Assembly (NCBI GenBank): GCA_017302835.1
Contig: JAFLCC010000007.1
Span: 143,870 to 193,046, forward strand
Direction of reading: 5' to 3'
DNA: 49,177 bases
DNA from: Deltaproteobacteria bacterium
Lineage (GTDB): Bacteria > Bdellovibrionota > Bdellovibrionia > Bdellovibrionales > Bdellovibrionaceae
Shown here: in pieces, positions 33,277-41,559 of the stretch
Numbering within the stretch: the stretch's first letter is position 1
Layout of the letters: every line of letters begins with the position of its first letter
The notes under the pieces: generated by a model
Seen by the model: only the letters and a program-made list of their open reading frames with translations
What the model was told of the DNA's origin: nothing
Databases searched by the model: none
Program-made: the position numbers and the translations under genes

Positions 33277-34577
33277 AAAGTGCTCGTCATATTGTTTCTA
33301 TTCTGTTTTTATTAGGCTCATTCGCGGCAATGGCGGCTGATGAGGTAACTGAATCGTCAATATTATCTGATTCAGTTGCGGCTACCTCTGAAGACAGTCT
33401 GGCTAAATTTGAAATCAGCGGCAGTTTAGATACCAAATACTCTATTATAAAAAGTCAGAAATCTTCCTCCTTATACAGGCTTCAAAATTTTGGACAGCCA
33501 GCAATCTCCGATGAGCTTTCACAATTTCTCTTGGAGCCCTATTTAAATGGTGACTATGTTACAAAAGATATCAGCTTTCACATAAAAACACATTCAACAT
33601 ATATCAGCGAACAGACGTCGACGAGTGAGCTGATTGAATTAAATGGTTCAGTGAATGCCTTGCCGACACTTACGTTTACTGTCGGGAAAAAAGCTTTTGC
33701 ATGGGGTAAAGGGTATGCCTTTAACCCTGTGGGGTACGTAAACCCAACAAAAGATTCTGAGAACCCAGAGCTTGCTCAGGCAGGGTTAACGTCTTTGTCT
33801 GTAGACTATACCAAAAGTTTTGATTCTGGCGCGCTGAGTACGCTTGGCGTAACTTTCATCTTAGTGCCCTCAAATAAAATTCAAAACCGCTATGGAGAAC
33901 TATCCCAAACAGATCTGGCGGGCAAAGCTTACTTTTTGGTCAATGACATAGACATTGATATAATGGCCTATAACAGCACAACTGTTGGAAATCATCTCGG
34001 GTTTGATTTTTCTAATAATATTTTAACTAATCTCGAAGTTCATGGCGAGTTCTCACAATTTACGAACGCACCGAAAGCGATAATTGATCAAAATACGTTG
34101 AGCATCCAAAATAAAGACGGAAACTCCTATTTGTTCGGACTTCGTTACCTTGACTCGTCTGATACAACTGTAATTCTTGAGTATTATCACAACGGAAATG
34201 GCCTTGCTTCAGATGAATTCAAACAGTATCTGCAATATGTCGATGCCACGCTTTCCAGCGGTCAAAGTGCTGCTATACAAACAGCTTTAAGTACGTCAAA
34301 AAATTATTTTCAAAAGTCAGCACTTATGAGGGATTACCTGTATCTCAAGGTCAGTAAACCCGAACCTTTTAACTGGGTATACTTTACGCCGTCGCTTTAC
34401 GTGCTTCATAATTTAAATGATCAAAGTTTTTCGGTAGGAATTCCGGTGAGCTATAAGCCATTTACTAATTTTGAATTTATCTTGTGGCCTAGCTTTTTGG
34501 TTGGTTCGGCAAGCACTCAATTTGGAGATAAAATACTTTCCCAGCGCCTAGAAACTTGGCTCAGGTATTCATTCTAG
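33273..34577 (+). CDS. Outer-membrane beta-barrel protein of the ABC-LolA operon
   Basis: This 434-residue protein has a signal peptide (S-I-L-F-L-L-G-S-F-A-A-M-A-A). Beta-rich alternating sequence follows, with a terminal aromatic residue (R-Y-S-F at the C-terminus), as in outer-membrane barrels. The mid segment F-A-W-G-K-G-Y-A-F-N-P-V recalls DUF1302-type barrels that accompany LolA-like proteins. It is last in the TetR-led operon. Confidence 0.78.
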   Translation: MKSARHIVSILFLLGSFAAMAADEVTESSILSDSVAATSEDSLAKFEISGSLDTKYSIIKSQKSSSLYRLQNFGQPAISDELSQFLLEPYLNGDYVTKDISFHIKTHSTYISEQTSTSELIELNGSVNALPTLTFTVGKKAFAWGKGYAFNPVGYVNPTKDSENPELAQAGLTSLSVDYTKSFDSGALSTLGVTFILVPSNKIQNRYGELSQTDLAGKAYFLVNDIDIDIMAYNSTTVGNHLGFDFSNNILTNLEVHGEFSQFTNAPKAIIDQNTLSIQNKDGNSYLFGLRYLDSSDTTVILEYYHNGNGLASDEFKQYLQYVDATLSSGQSAAIQTALSTSKNYFQKSALMRDYLYLKVSKPEPFNWVYFTPSLYVLHNLNDQSFSVGIPVSYKPFTNFEFILWPSFLVGSASTQFGDKILSQRLETWLRYSF

Positions 34578-34643
34578 AGATAGGGATCAATAAATTGACA
34601 GCGACTTAATGACTATACGTAAAAAAATTTGTCAGGAGAAAAA

Positions 34644-36026
34644 ATGGAATTAACTATTCTTGGTGCAGCACGTGAAGTAACAGGTTCCTGTTACCTTTTT
34701 GAAACGGATCAGGTTCGTTTTCTCGTAGATTGTGGAATGATCCAAGGTGGGCGTGATTCTTTCGACCGAAATCGTGAAGAATTTAATTTTGACCCAAGTA
34801 AGATCGATTTTGTTTTGCTGACTCATGCGCATATCGATCACAGCGGCCTTTTACCTAAACTGACTTCGAATGGATTTTCCGGACCTATTTACATGACATC
34901 TGCCACAGCAGAATTACTCGCCGTCATGCTGCCTGATAGTGCGCATATTCAGGAAATGGAAATACAGCAGGCTTTAAAAAGAAAAAAACAGTCAGCACCT
35001 CCAATTTATACAATGAGTGATGTCAGTAGCTGTTTACAAAAAATCAAACCGATACACTGTGACAATTGGCTCAATCCTCACCCTTCGGTGTTATGTCGCT
35101 TTCGAGATGCCGGCCACATACTGGGTTCTGCAATAATAGAAATCAAGCTAACTGAGGGCTCTACAACTCGAAAAATTGTTGTATCGGGCGATCTCGGACA
35201 GCCCGGGCGCCCTATTTTAAAGGATCCGACACCGATTGAAGAAGCTGATATTCTTTTAATTGAATCCACCTATGGCAACCGTCTACATAAAGATTTACTT
35301 GGTACGCTTGAAGAGTTAGCCCAGATAGTAGATGACACTTTATATCAAAAGAAAGGCAACGTAATCATACCCGCCTTCGCGGTGGGACGCACTCAGGAAG
35401 TAATTTATTATTTGCACCTGTTGACAAAACAGGGACGATTAAGCCACTTGGATATTTTTGTGGACTCACCAATGGCAACGGCAGTAACTGAAATTACAAA
35501 ACATAATCTAAGACTTTTCGACGAGGAGGCCCTCCTTCTTGCGGAATGGTATGCTCTCGGGAAAAACCTCCCAAACCTGCATTTCGTGGACGATGTTTCA
35601 GAGTCTAAGAAGCTCCAAGAGATTCGCTCTGGCGCCATCATTATTTCTGCCAGTGGTATGTGTAACGCCGGACGAATAAAACATCATTTGCAAAACAGCC
35701 TGCCAAGGCCGGAGTGCAGTATATTAATTTCTGGATATCAGGCTAACGGTACATTGGGAAGACGACTGGTTAATGGGGATAAGAAAGTGCGAATATACGG
35801 TGAAGATATTCCGGTACTTGCTTCAATCCATACACTAGGTGGCCTTTCTGCTCATGCCGATCAAAATGCACTACTGGGTTGGGTAAGTAAATTTAATAAA
35901 CCTCCAGCGCGTACGTTCGTGATTCATGGGGAAAATATTGCTGCGAACGCCTTTGCAGAACGATTGCAAGAACAAGGTCTTCAGAACGTAATAGTACCTA
36001 AACTCAACGAGAGATTTATATTATGA
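34644..36026 (+). CDS. MBL-fold / beta-CASP exonuclease-like hydrolase
   Basis: The ATG at 34644 (460 aa) follows AGGAG; a TTG at 34629 is less likely. The metallo-beta-lactamase motif T-H-A-H-I-D-H-S-G is at ~59-67 and S-G-D-L-G-Q appears later. The beta-CASP motifs follow: E-S-T-Y-G-N-R, F-A-V-G-R-T-Q-E, S-A-S-G-M, and the closing G-L-S-A-H-A-D-Q. These are RNA-processing or RNA-decay enzymes (Ysh1/RNase J relatives). The start of the LOG-family gene overlaps its stop, implying co-expression. Confidence 0.92.
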   Translation: MELTILGAAREVTGSCYLFETDQVRFLVDCGMIQGGRDSFDRNREEFNFDPSKIDFVLLTHAHIDHSGLLPKLTSNGFSGPIYMTSATAELLAVMLPDSAHIQEMEIQQALKRKKQSAPPIYTMSDVSSCLQKIKPIHCDNWLNPHPSVLCRFRDAGHILGSAIIEIKLTEGSTTRKIVVSGDLGQPGRPILKDPTPIEEADILLIESTYGNRLHKDLLGTLEELAQIVDDTLYQKKGNVIIPAFAVGRTQEVIYYLHLLTKQGRLSHLDIFVDSPMATAVTEITKHNLRLFDEEALLLAEWYALGKNLPNLHFVDDVSESKKLQEIRSGAIIISASGMCNAGRIKHHLQNSLPRPECSILISGYQANGTLGRRLVNGDKKVRIYGEDIPVLASIHTLGGLSAHADQNALLGWVSKFNKPPARTFVIHGENIAANAFAERLQEQGLQNVIVPKLNERFIL

Positions 36027-36904
36027 GTAAGGAATGGCTTGATGACCAATATCAACAACGGGTAAAAAAAATTATAGAGGACCCCTCTTATTGCCTAGCC
36101 TACGAAGACACAGAACTCATGGCCGATGAGGATTTGCGAGCAGTGCGACTTCAGCTCGAACTTTTAAAGCCAGAAAACTATCTTCAACGTCATCATATCA
36201 ATTCCACAGTGGTTGTATTCGGCAGCGCACGAATACCGTCCCCAGAACAAGCTCAATCAATACTGGAAGCGATCGAGGAGCAGGTACGGCATAGACCTGA
36301 CGACGAAAAAATAAATTTAGCAAAATCTCGTGCGTGTCGCGATTTACGTCAATCAAAATATTATGAAGAGGCACGCCGTTTTGCACAGATTATTTCTGAG
36401 CGGTTCCAAATAGAGGGCCGAAGAGATTTTGTAGTGGTAACTGGCGGTGGTCCCGGCATTATGGAAGCCGCTAATCGCGGCGCCTTTGAAGCTAACGGTC
36501 GTAGCATTGGATTTAATATAACCTTGCCAAATGAACAGACCCCAAATTCCTTCATCACGCCTGGCCTATGTTTTCAATTCCGTTACTTTGGATTACGCAA
36601 AATGCACTTCTTGCTGCGAGCCGTAGCACTTGTGGCATTTCCAGGTGGCTATGGCACTTTAGATGAATTATTCGAAGTTCTCACACTTATGCAGACTGGT
36701 AAAATGCAACGGGTTCCAATCGTGCTTGTTGGCAAGACGTTCTGGCAGCGAGCCGTAGATTTTTCATTTTTTCTTGAAGAAGGTTTTGTTAATGAAAAGG
36801 ATATTAATCTTTTTACAATTGTCGATACCGCTGAAGAAATCGTTACGAAAATCCATGAGTTTTATGATGGTAAACCTCCTGTTAAATGTGCCCGCCCATA
36901 TTAA
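36023..36904 (+). CDS. LOG-family (lysine-decarboxylase-like) nucleotide hydrolase
   Basis: This 293-residue protein has V-V-V-T-G-G-G-P-G-I-M-E-A-A-N-R-G (~137-153) and P-G-G-Y-G-T-L-D-E (~206-214), the PGGxGTxxE signature of LOG / Rossmann-fold nucleotide-binding proteins. Characterised members remove ribose 5-phosphate from nucleotide monophosphates. Its 80 or so N-terminal residues are extra relative to small LOG proteins. ATGA overlap links it to the MBL gene. Confidence 0.9.
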   Translation: MSKEWLDDQYQQRVKKIIEDPSYCLAYEDTELMADEDLRAVRLQLELLKPENYLQRHHINSTVVVFGSARIPSPEQAQSILEAIEEQVRHRPDDEKINLAKSRACRDLRQSKYYEEARRFAQIISERFQIEGRRDFVVVTGGGPGIMEAANRGAFEANGRSIGFNITLPNEQTPNSFITPGLCFQFRYFGLRKMHFLLRAVALVAFPGGYGTLDELFEVLTLMQTGKMQRVPIVLVGKTFWQRAVDFSFFLEEGFVNEKDINLFTIVDTAEEIVTKIHEFYDGKPPVKCARPY

Positions 36905-38057
36905 TCTGCGTAAAATTGGAAAAATTGTATTTCTAGTGATCCCGCTCTGTCTTCAGGCCTCAGTTGCCAGCCCGGAAGAATCCAATAAAAACAGCTCAAC
37001 TATCCAGAACTGTCAGCCTGAGGATGAAATAGGGTTTCGGGGATTCACGGCGAGATTGGAAAATGATACCTTTACCAATACCGATCAGAACTACACCAAT
37101 GGTTTGGCCGTCACGGCAGTATCGCATGATATCGGCGATAGCCTTAAAACTGAATGCCTGCCCCTGCCATTGCGATTGCATTCAAAATTCATCAAGGCTC
37201 TGACTCCGGGTTTTTGGACGCATCCTGATGGCACAACTTCCACATACAATGTGGTTGTCAAGCTCGGTCAGGCTATATTCACACCAAAAGATTTCTCAAG
37301 CAGAGATCTAATATTAAACGATCGGCCTTATGCTGGCCTGTTGTATGTTGGAATGTCATGGAACCAACGCAGTAAAAATCCTGAAATGAATTTAGAAATA
37401 CTCGACACGCGTGAAATTACTCTGGGGATTATAGGACCCTGGTCACTTGCTAAAGAAGCCCAGGATGCTGTTCACGATGCCACTACTGTCCCAAAATTTT
37501 ACGGCTGGAGTCACCAATTGAACAACGAACCTGCCATACAGCTTGCGATGGATAAAAAATTTAAAAGTTATCAAGGGGATTACGCTTTCGCCCCCGGTTT
37601 CTCTGGCGATTATATATCTTCTCTTGGTGTACGCCTAGGTAATATTGAAACGTCCGTTACATTAGGTATCGAAGGCCGTCTCGGTTTGAATCTTCCGAAC
37701 GACTTCGGCAGTTATACGATTCGCCCCGGCGCCGAAAATCGTCCACCATCCACAGCTTCTCCGGCCGGCCGTTCAAATGGAGCTTTTGGTCCACAATCTG
37801 GTGTTCACCTTTTCAGCATTCTGGAAACCAAACTCGTCGCGCGTGATTTCTCGCTTGACGGTAACCTTTTTAGTTCAAGCCATCATGTCACACGCCGTCC
37901 GTGGGTGGCCTTTGCTGCGATCGGCGTAAGCCTTCATACCATCATGTTGAAACGTGGCTACAAATTAGCGCTAATGCAGGCCTATCATACATTCGAGTTT
38001 GAGGAACAGGAGGCTAATCATGCTTATGGCTCAGTGGCTCTAAGCATGGAATTCTAG
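36867..38057 (+). CDS. LpxR-family lipid A 3'-O-deacylase (DUF2219)
   Basis: This outer-membrane barrel is predicted to remove the 3'-acyloxyacyl group from lipid A. Key LpxR-type segments are L-E-N-D-T-F-T-N-T-D-Q-N-Y-T-N-G (Asn/Asp catalytic region), the D-R-P-Y-A-G-L-L-Y motif and the G-W-S-H-Q-L-N-N-E-P. A signal peptide precedes it (G-K-I-V-F-L-V-I-P-L-C-L-Q-A). Start is uncertain: ATG 36864 or 36867 inside the LOG gene gives a plausible N-region; the frame is open further upstream. Lipid A remodelling affects envelope permeability. Confidence 0.87.
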   Translation: MVNLLLNVPAHINLRKIGKIVFLVIPLCLQASVASPEESNKNSSTIQNCQPEDEIGFRGFTARLENDTFTNTDQNYTNGLAVTAVSHDIGDSLKTECLPLPLRLHSKFIKALTPGFWTHPDGTTSTYNVVVKLGQAIFTPKDFSSRDLILNDRPYAGLLYVGMSWNQRSKNPEMNLEILDTREITLGIIGPWSLAKEAQDAVHDATTVPKFYGWSHQLNNEPAIQLAMDKKFKSYQGDYAFAPGFSGDYISSLGVRLGNIETSVTLGIEGRLGLNLPNDFGSYTIRPGAENRPPSTASPAGRSNGAFGPQSGVHLFSILETKLVARDFSLDGNLFSSSHHVTRRPWVAFAAIGVSLHTIMLKRGYKLALMQAYHTFEFEEQEANHAYGSVALSMEF

Positions 38058-38068
38058 ATAGTATCGGT

Positions 38069-38554
38069 TTAAAACTGATACTGAAAATTAATGCCGGAAG
38101 AAACATAGTACTGCAAATCGCGGCGAAAATTATTGTAAATCGCAACAAAGCCATTATCCAAAATTCTGAAGTGATATGAGAGAGCATAGCGATTTTCCTG
38201 GAATATCAGGGAGGTTCCGAATTCAAGCCCCCATCTGAGGGCCGTTTGGTCGTAGTAAGCCGCATCCGGATATTTTGAAGGAGATTGTAGAAAAAAACGA
38301 CGACCATCCAATGAATAAATTGTAAATACTCCCACTTGCAGAGGTACCCATATTTTTTCTTTCCATGGAACTCGCCAAAGTGAGTTGCGATACGCTAGAT
38401 TTGATTGATAATTCCAGCCACCCCCATCAGCTGTAAAGAAACCCAGTGACAACTCAGCGGCGTGGCTCGCATTAAATTCATAAATGCCACCCAAAGCATA
38501 CTTTCCAAAAAAGCCTGCATGCTCTAGTGAAAGGCTCCATTGTGCAAAAGACAT
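38069..38554 (-). CDS. Outer-membrane beta-barrel protein; true start probably upstream at a non-ATG codon
   Basis: From ATG 38554 the protein is a 161-residue barrel ending Y-Q-F. The frame continues upstream to a stop at 38627-38629 and encodes a clear signal peptide (S-Q-K-L-I-F-I-S-V-F-I-N-C-S-M-S-F-A, cut before Q). No ATG, GTG or TTG lies in that extension. An ATC at 38605-38603 is 7 nt after GGAG. Possible rare ATC start, or a sequencing or frame problem. The extension overlaps the end of the phosphoesterase gene. Function unknown; PagL-like size but no diagnostic motif. Confidence 0.75.
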   Translation of the reverse strand: MSFAQWSLSLEHAGFFGKYALGGIYEFNASHAAELSLGFFTADGGGWNYQSNLAYRNSLWRVPWKEKIWVPLQVGVFTIYSLDGRRFFLQSPSKYPDAAYYDQTALRWGLEFGTSLIFQENRYALSYHFRILDNGFVAIYNNFRRDLQYYVSSGINFQYQF

Positions 38555-38583
38555 CGAGCAGTTAATAAAAACTGAAATAAAGA

Positions 38584-39417
38584 TTAATTTTTGAGAGTGA
38601 CTGATACGATTTCTCCAGTTTTCATTTTAGTAATTGAAGCATTCGTTCCCTGAATTTCAATTAATAACCATTCGCTGCCATCTGTCGATGGAGCCTGCAA
38701 CATAGCCGTACCACTATCTGTCGTCAGATCAAAAATATGATTGTGACCATTTAAAATCAGAATCACCTTTGGGCTTGCGACAATATCAGAGAACATTTGC
38801 GCAACATTTCCAGTGAATCGCTCGGAATCGCGTAATTGTGCATGCGAAAAAATGATCACGGGTTTGACTGATTCATCTACAGATTTTTTTAGCCAATCAG
38901 GTTTAAATCCCTCAGAATCTTCCGGAACAGCGGAGTGAAAAAAGATAAATCTTTTTGTATCGGATTCGAACCAATAATTGCTGTCACCAAAGGCTTTTCT
39001 AAATAAGACAGGCCCCGCTCCGAGCGCATCATGGTTGCCGGTTACACTCAGGGTTGGCCCATTTAAACCGACGAAAGAATCTAGAAATTGATTATATTCC
39101 ATATTGTAGCCGCTATTTGTAAAGTCCCCTAAATTTACGTTAAAATCCAGATTTGCGGTTTGATTAATCTGAAAAATAATCTGATCGAGCTCTTTGTAAT
39201 TCAGATGAGAATCGGTGAAAATAGCTATGCGAATCTTTCCGTCGATCTCGATGTTTAATATACGATCCAAAGATTTTTTATTTAAATCTCGTTCTGTACG
39301 CAGCAGTTCTTCCGAAAAAGGCGAATCCTGAAGCGGCGCACACGCAATAAAAATAGATGTGAATATAAAGAGTGCAATCACAATGAGTAAGAAGATATTA
39401 TGCGATTTATTTTTCAT
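38584..39417 (-). CDS. Calcineurin-like metallophosphoesterase lipoprotein
   Basis: This 277-residue protein has a lipobox (I-F-I-A-C at ~22-26) and a phosphoesterase domain: I-A-I-F-T-D-S-H-L-N, then N-L-G-D-F-T, V-T-G-N-H-D-A, F-S-H-A-Q and L-N-G-H-N-H. It is anchored in the envelope and probably hydrolyses a phosphate ester there. The start overlaps the stop of the barrel gene upstream (39414). Confidence 0.9.
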   Translation of the reverse strand: MKNKSHNIFLLIVIALFIFTSIFIACAPLQDSPFSEELLRTERDLNKKSLDRILNIEIDGKIRIAIFTDSHLNYKELDQIIFQINQTANLDFNVNLGDFTNSGYNMEYNQFLDSFVGLNGPTLSVTGNHDALGAGPVLFRKAFGDSNYWFESDTKRFIFFHSAVPEDSEGFKPDWLKKSVDESVKPVIIFSHAQLRDSERFTGNVAQMFSDIVASPKVILILNGHNHIFDLTTDSGTAMLQAPSTDGSEWLLIEIQGTNASITKMKTGEIVSVTLKN

Positions 39418-40406
39418 AATTCAAACTCCATTAAAAACGCACCATAAAGATCCTTGTTCAGATTTGTTTTTTGACCCTCAGCGGAAAACACGTTTTGCGC
39501 TTCGTAAAAAACACGATCAAACGATGTTCCAATCGTGAACCCAACAGAAGTTTGATCAGAAACTTTTGACTTGAATCCTCCTTCAAAATATTTTTCTTCA
39601 AAAATCAGGCGCATGTGATCATCAATACGATTAACATGTAAATAGGAGCGACTTGACAGGCCCGCTTTTATTCGCCAGCTCATATGTGCTGAAGTCGAAC
39701 GAGTTACTTCACCATGAACGCCAACAGGTGTTAAATATACACTTGTCGTCCAAAAGTCTTCATTCGACCAGATAAGTCTCGCAAATGGAAATCCGAAGGT
39801 AGCCGAGAAATTTGAACTTGGCTTATAATGAACTCCTATAAAAGGAACAATTTGATTATTTAAAAAGCCCCGGTTTTTTGAACTATTGGCTGCAACAACC
39901 CACTGCAGCCTATCTTGCGGCGCAAACTCATAAAATATTGAGACTTCAGTCCAAGTATCACGCGTATCTCTGTAAACTTCGTCACTTGAGGAATTTTGAG
40001 CAGTAAAAATTGAAACCGAAGAGCCTTCTGATGCCGTCCGTTTTACTCCAAAACCTGCCGAAAGCGAACGTAGATCACTACCGATAAAAACCGGATTGCG
40101 GCCAACAGTCATATCGGCCCGTCCCGAGCTGAGGCTTTCTGCTCCGATGTGTGCCGATGCCGACCATGATTCTGTATTGAAAAGCGGGGCTCTCAGCTTC
40201 AGCTCATGAAGCCGAAGCGGTGTTTCTTTGTCTCGGTAGGGCGATGTCCAGATATCCGTACGGCCTTCGATGATCAAACGTAAATTGTGCTTGTCTACCG
40301 TTGGAATCATTCCCAGATGTGCGGCCACGCCTATTTTCGGCATCGATAGTCCCACAATTAGCAAAATACCTTTTGAAATTATAAATATAAAGCGAACATA
40401 TGACAT
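39414..40406 (-). CDS. Predicted outer-membrane beta-barrel protein
   Basis: This 330-residue protein has a signal peptide (F-I-I-S-K-G-I-L-L-I-V-G-L-S, cleaved near V-A-A). Amphipathic beta-strands with many aromatic residues follow, ending M-E-F-E-L. No family recognised. It leads a minus-strand unit with the phosphoesterase and a second barrel, divergent from the TetR gene at 40502. Confidence 0.72.
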   Translation of the reverse strand: MSYVRFIFIISKGILLIVGLSMPKIGVAAHLGMIPTVDKHNLRLIIEGRTDIWTSPYRDKETPLRLHELKLRAPLFNTESWSASAHIGAESLSSGRADMTVGRNPVFIGSDLRSLSAGFGVKRTASEGSSVSIFTAQNSSSDEVYRDTRDTWTEVSIFYEFAPQDRLQWVVAANSSKNRGFLNNQIVPFIGVHYKPSSNFSATFGFPFARLIWSNEDFWTTSVYLTPVGVHGEVTRSTSAHMSWRIKAGLSSRSYLHVNRIDDHMRLIFEEKYFEGGFKSKVSDQTSVGFTIGTSFDRVFYEAQNVFSAEGQKTNLNKDLYGAFLMEFEL

Positions 40407-40453
40407 CTTCGATATCCCGGAGCATTTGTTTTTCTTTCCCGTATTTAGACGAG

Positions 40454-40490
40454 ATATACATTTATATTGTATTTTTATACATTTGTATAT
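40454..40490. promoter_or_regulatory. Operator-like repeats between barrel and TetR genes
   Basis: TATACATTT occurs at 40455-40463 and 40476-40484, 21 bp apart, within arms ATATACA (40454-40460) and TGTATAT (40484-40490). An additional ATACA-N7-TGTAT dyad is present. The layout parallels the 21-bp repeat before the paralogous TetR gene at 28283. Confidence 0.5.
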
Positions 40491-40501
40491 AGTGTTTATT
40501 T

Positions 40502-41104
40502 ATGAGCGCAAAAGACGCAATATACACCGCAGCAATAGAGCTTTTCTCAAAACGTGGTTTCGATGGGGTTTCTATAAGAGATATCGCGACCTTGGCCAAC
40601 GTGCATTTTGCTAGTATTCGGTATCACTTTGGAGACAAAGAGGACCTATATAATGCCTGTATTTCGAAGCATGGTGAAAGTCGACTCGTGTCGGCAAAGC
40701 GGTTTTTGGGTGCAGAGCCTAAGAGCGTTGAAGATATACGCCTTCGCTTAGGATATGCGATTGATGACGTATTCCGAATTCACAATGAAAATCCATTTCT
40801 AACAAAACTGTTGCTGCTTGAAGTAGAATCAACGGATCATCGAGCGGATCTCGTGCTAAAAAAGACAATGGTTGCAATGACAGCAACCTATGCCCAGTTT
40901 TTCAAGATTTGCCAAGAAAAGAAATTTATCCACAACAATTTAGATCCGCTCTTTATTACTCAATCTCTTATGGGTATTTTGCATCATTTTATGAGGACAG
41001 AATCAACCAGGGAACGACTGCTATCCCACAAAAAATTAAAACACAACGATAGCAAAGAACTTATGGTTGAAAACATAATTACCTTATTTCTTGGAAAGAA
41101 ATAA
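40502..41104 (+). CDS. TetR/CecR-like regulator of the YbhGFSR-type exporter
   Basis: This 200-residue protein has a TetR HTH (A-A-I-E-L-F-S-K-R-G-F-D-G-V-S-I-R-D-I, then F-A-S-I-R-Y-H-F-G-D-K) and a CecR-like C-terminal domain. In E. coli, CecR (YbiH) controls the ybhGFSR exporter. Here the regulator directly precedes an analogous gene set, so the same role is likely. Paralogue of 28283-28945. Confidence 0.9.
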   Translation: MSAKDAIYTAAIELFSKRGFDGVSIRDIATLANVHFASIRYHFGDKEDLYNACISKHGESRLVSAKRFLGAEPKSVEDIRLRLGYAIDDVFRIHNENPFLTKLLLLEVESTDHRADLVLKKTMVAMTATYAQFFKICQEKKFIHNNLDPLFITQSLMGILHHFMRTESTRERLLSHKKLKHNDSKELMVENIITLFLGKK

Positions 41105-41119
41105 AAAAATGGAGAACCT

Positions 41120-41545
41120 ATGGAAAACACGAAAAAACTGAAACCTAAAAGGCCACTTTTAATAACCTTGTTATCTATCGTTGCCACTCTGTTCGGAATT
41201 GCGACCATAAAAGAAGGTGGAGCTGTTCTCTTTACTGAGGCCGGCAATCAAGGCGCGGGGAACTTCGTCCCATTTGTCTTATGGTTCAATTTTTTTGCAG
41301 GCTTTGCATATATCCTTGCCGGGACTATGCTCTTTAGGCTGAAAAGTTGTTCTCGAAAACTTTCCTCTGTAATTGCGATCGCCACAGTCATTGTATTTAT
41401 GATTTTCGGAGTCCATATTTTAAACGGAGGTGCCTATGAACTTCGAACAGTTGTCGCTATGACGCTTCGATCTGGAATATGGATTGCCATCGCCCTTTTT
41501 GCCTTAAGGGCAGATGTGCTTAAACCAATCGATTGCAAATGCTAA
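41120..41545 (+). CDS. Four-helix membrane protein, paralogue of 28942-29358
   Basis: This 141-residue protein has the blocks T-I-K-E-G-G-A-V-L-F, F-V-P-F-V-L-W-F-N-F-F-A-G-F-A-Y and R-T-V-V-A-M-T-L-R shared with the protein at 28942. ATGGAGAACCT precedes the ATG. Function unknown; coupling to a second TetR/exporter operon argues for a common role. Confidence 0.8.
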   Translation: MENTKKLKPKRPLLITLLSIVATLFGIATIKEGGAVLFTEAGNQGAGNFVPFVLWFNFFAGFAYILAGTMLFRLKSCSRKLSSVIAIATVIVFMIFGVHILNGGAYELRTVVAMTLRSGIWIAIALFALRADVLKPIDCKC

Positions 41546-41559
41546 GCAGGGGGCAAAAA

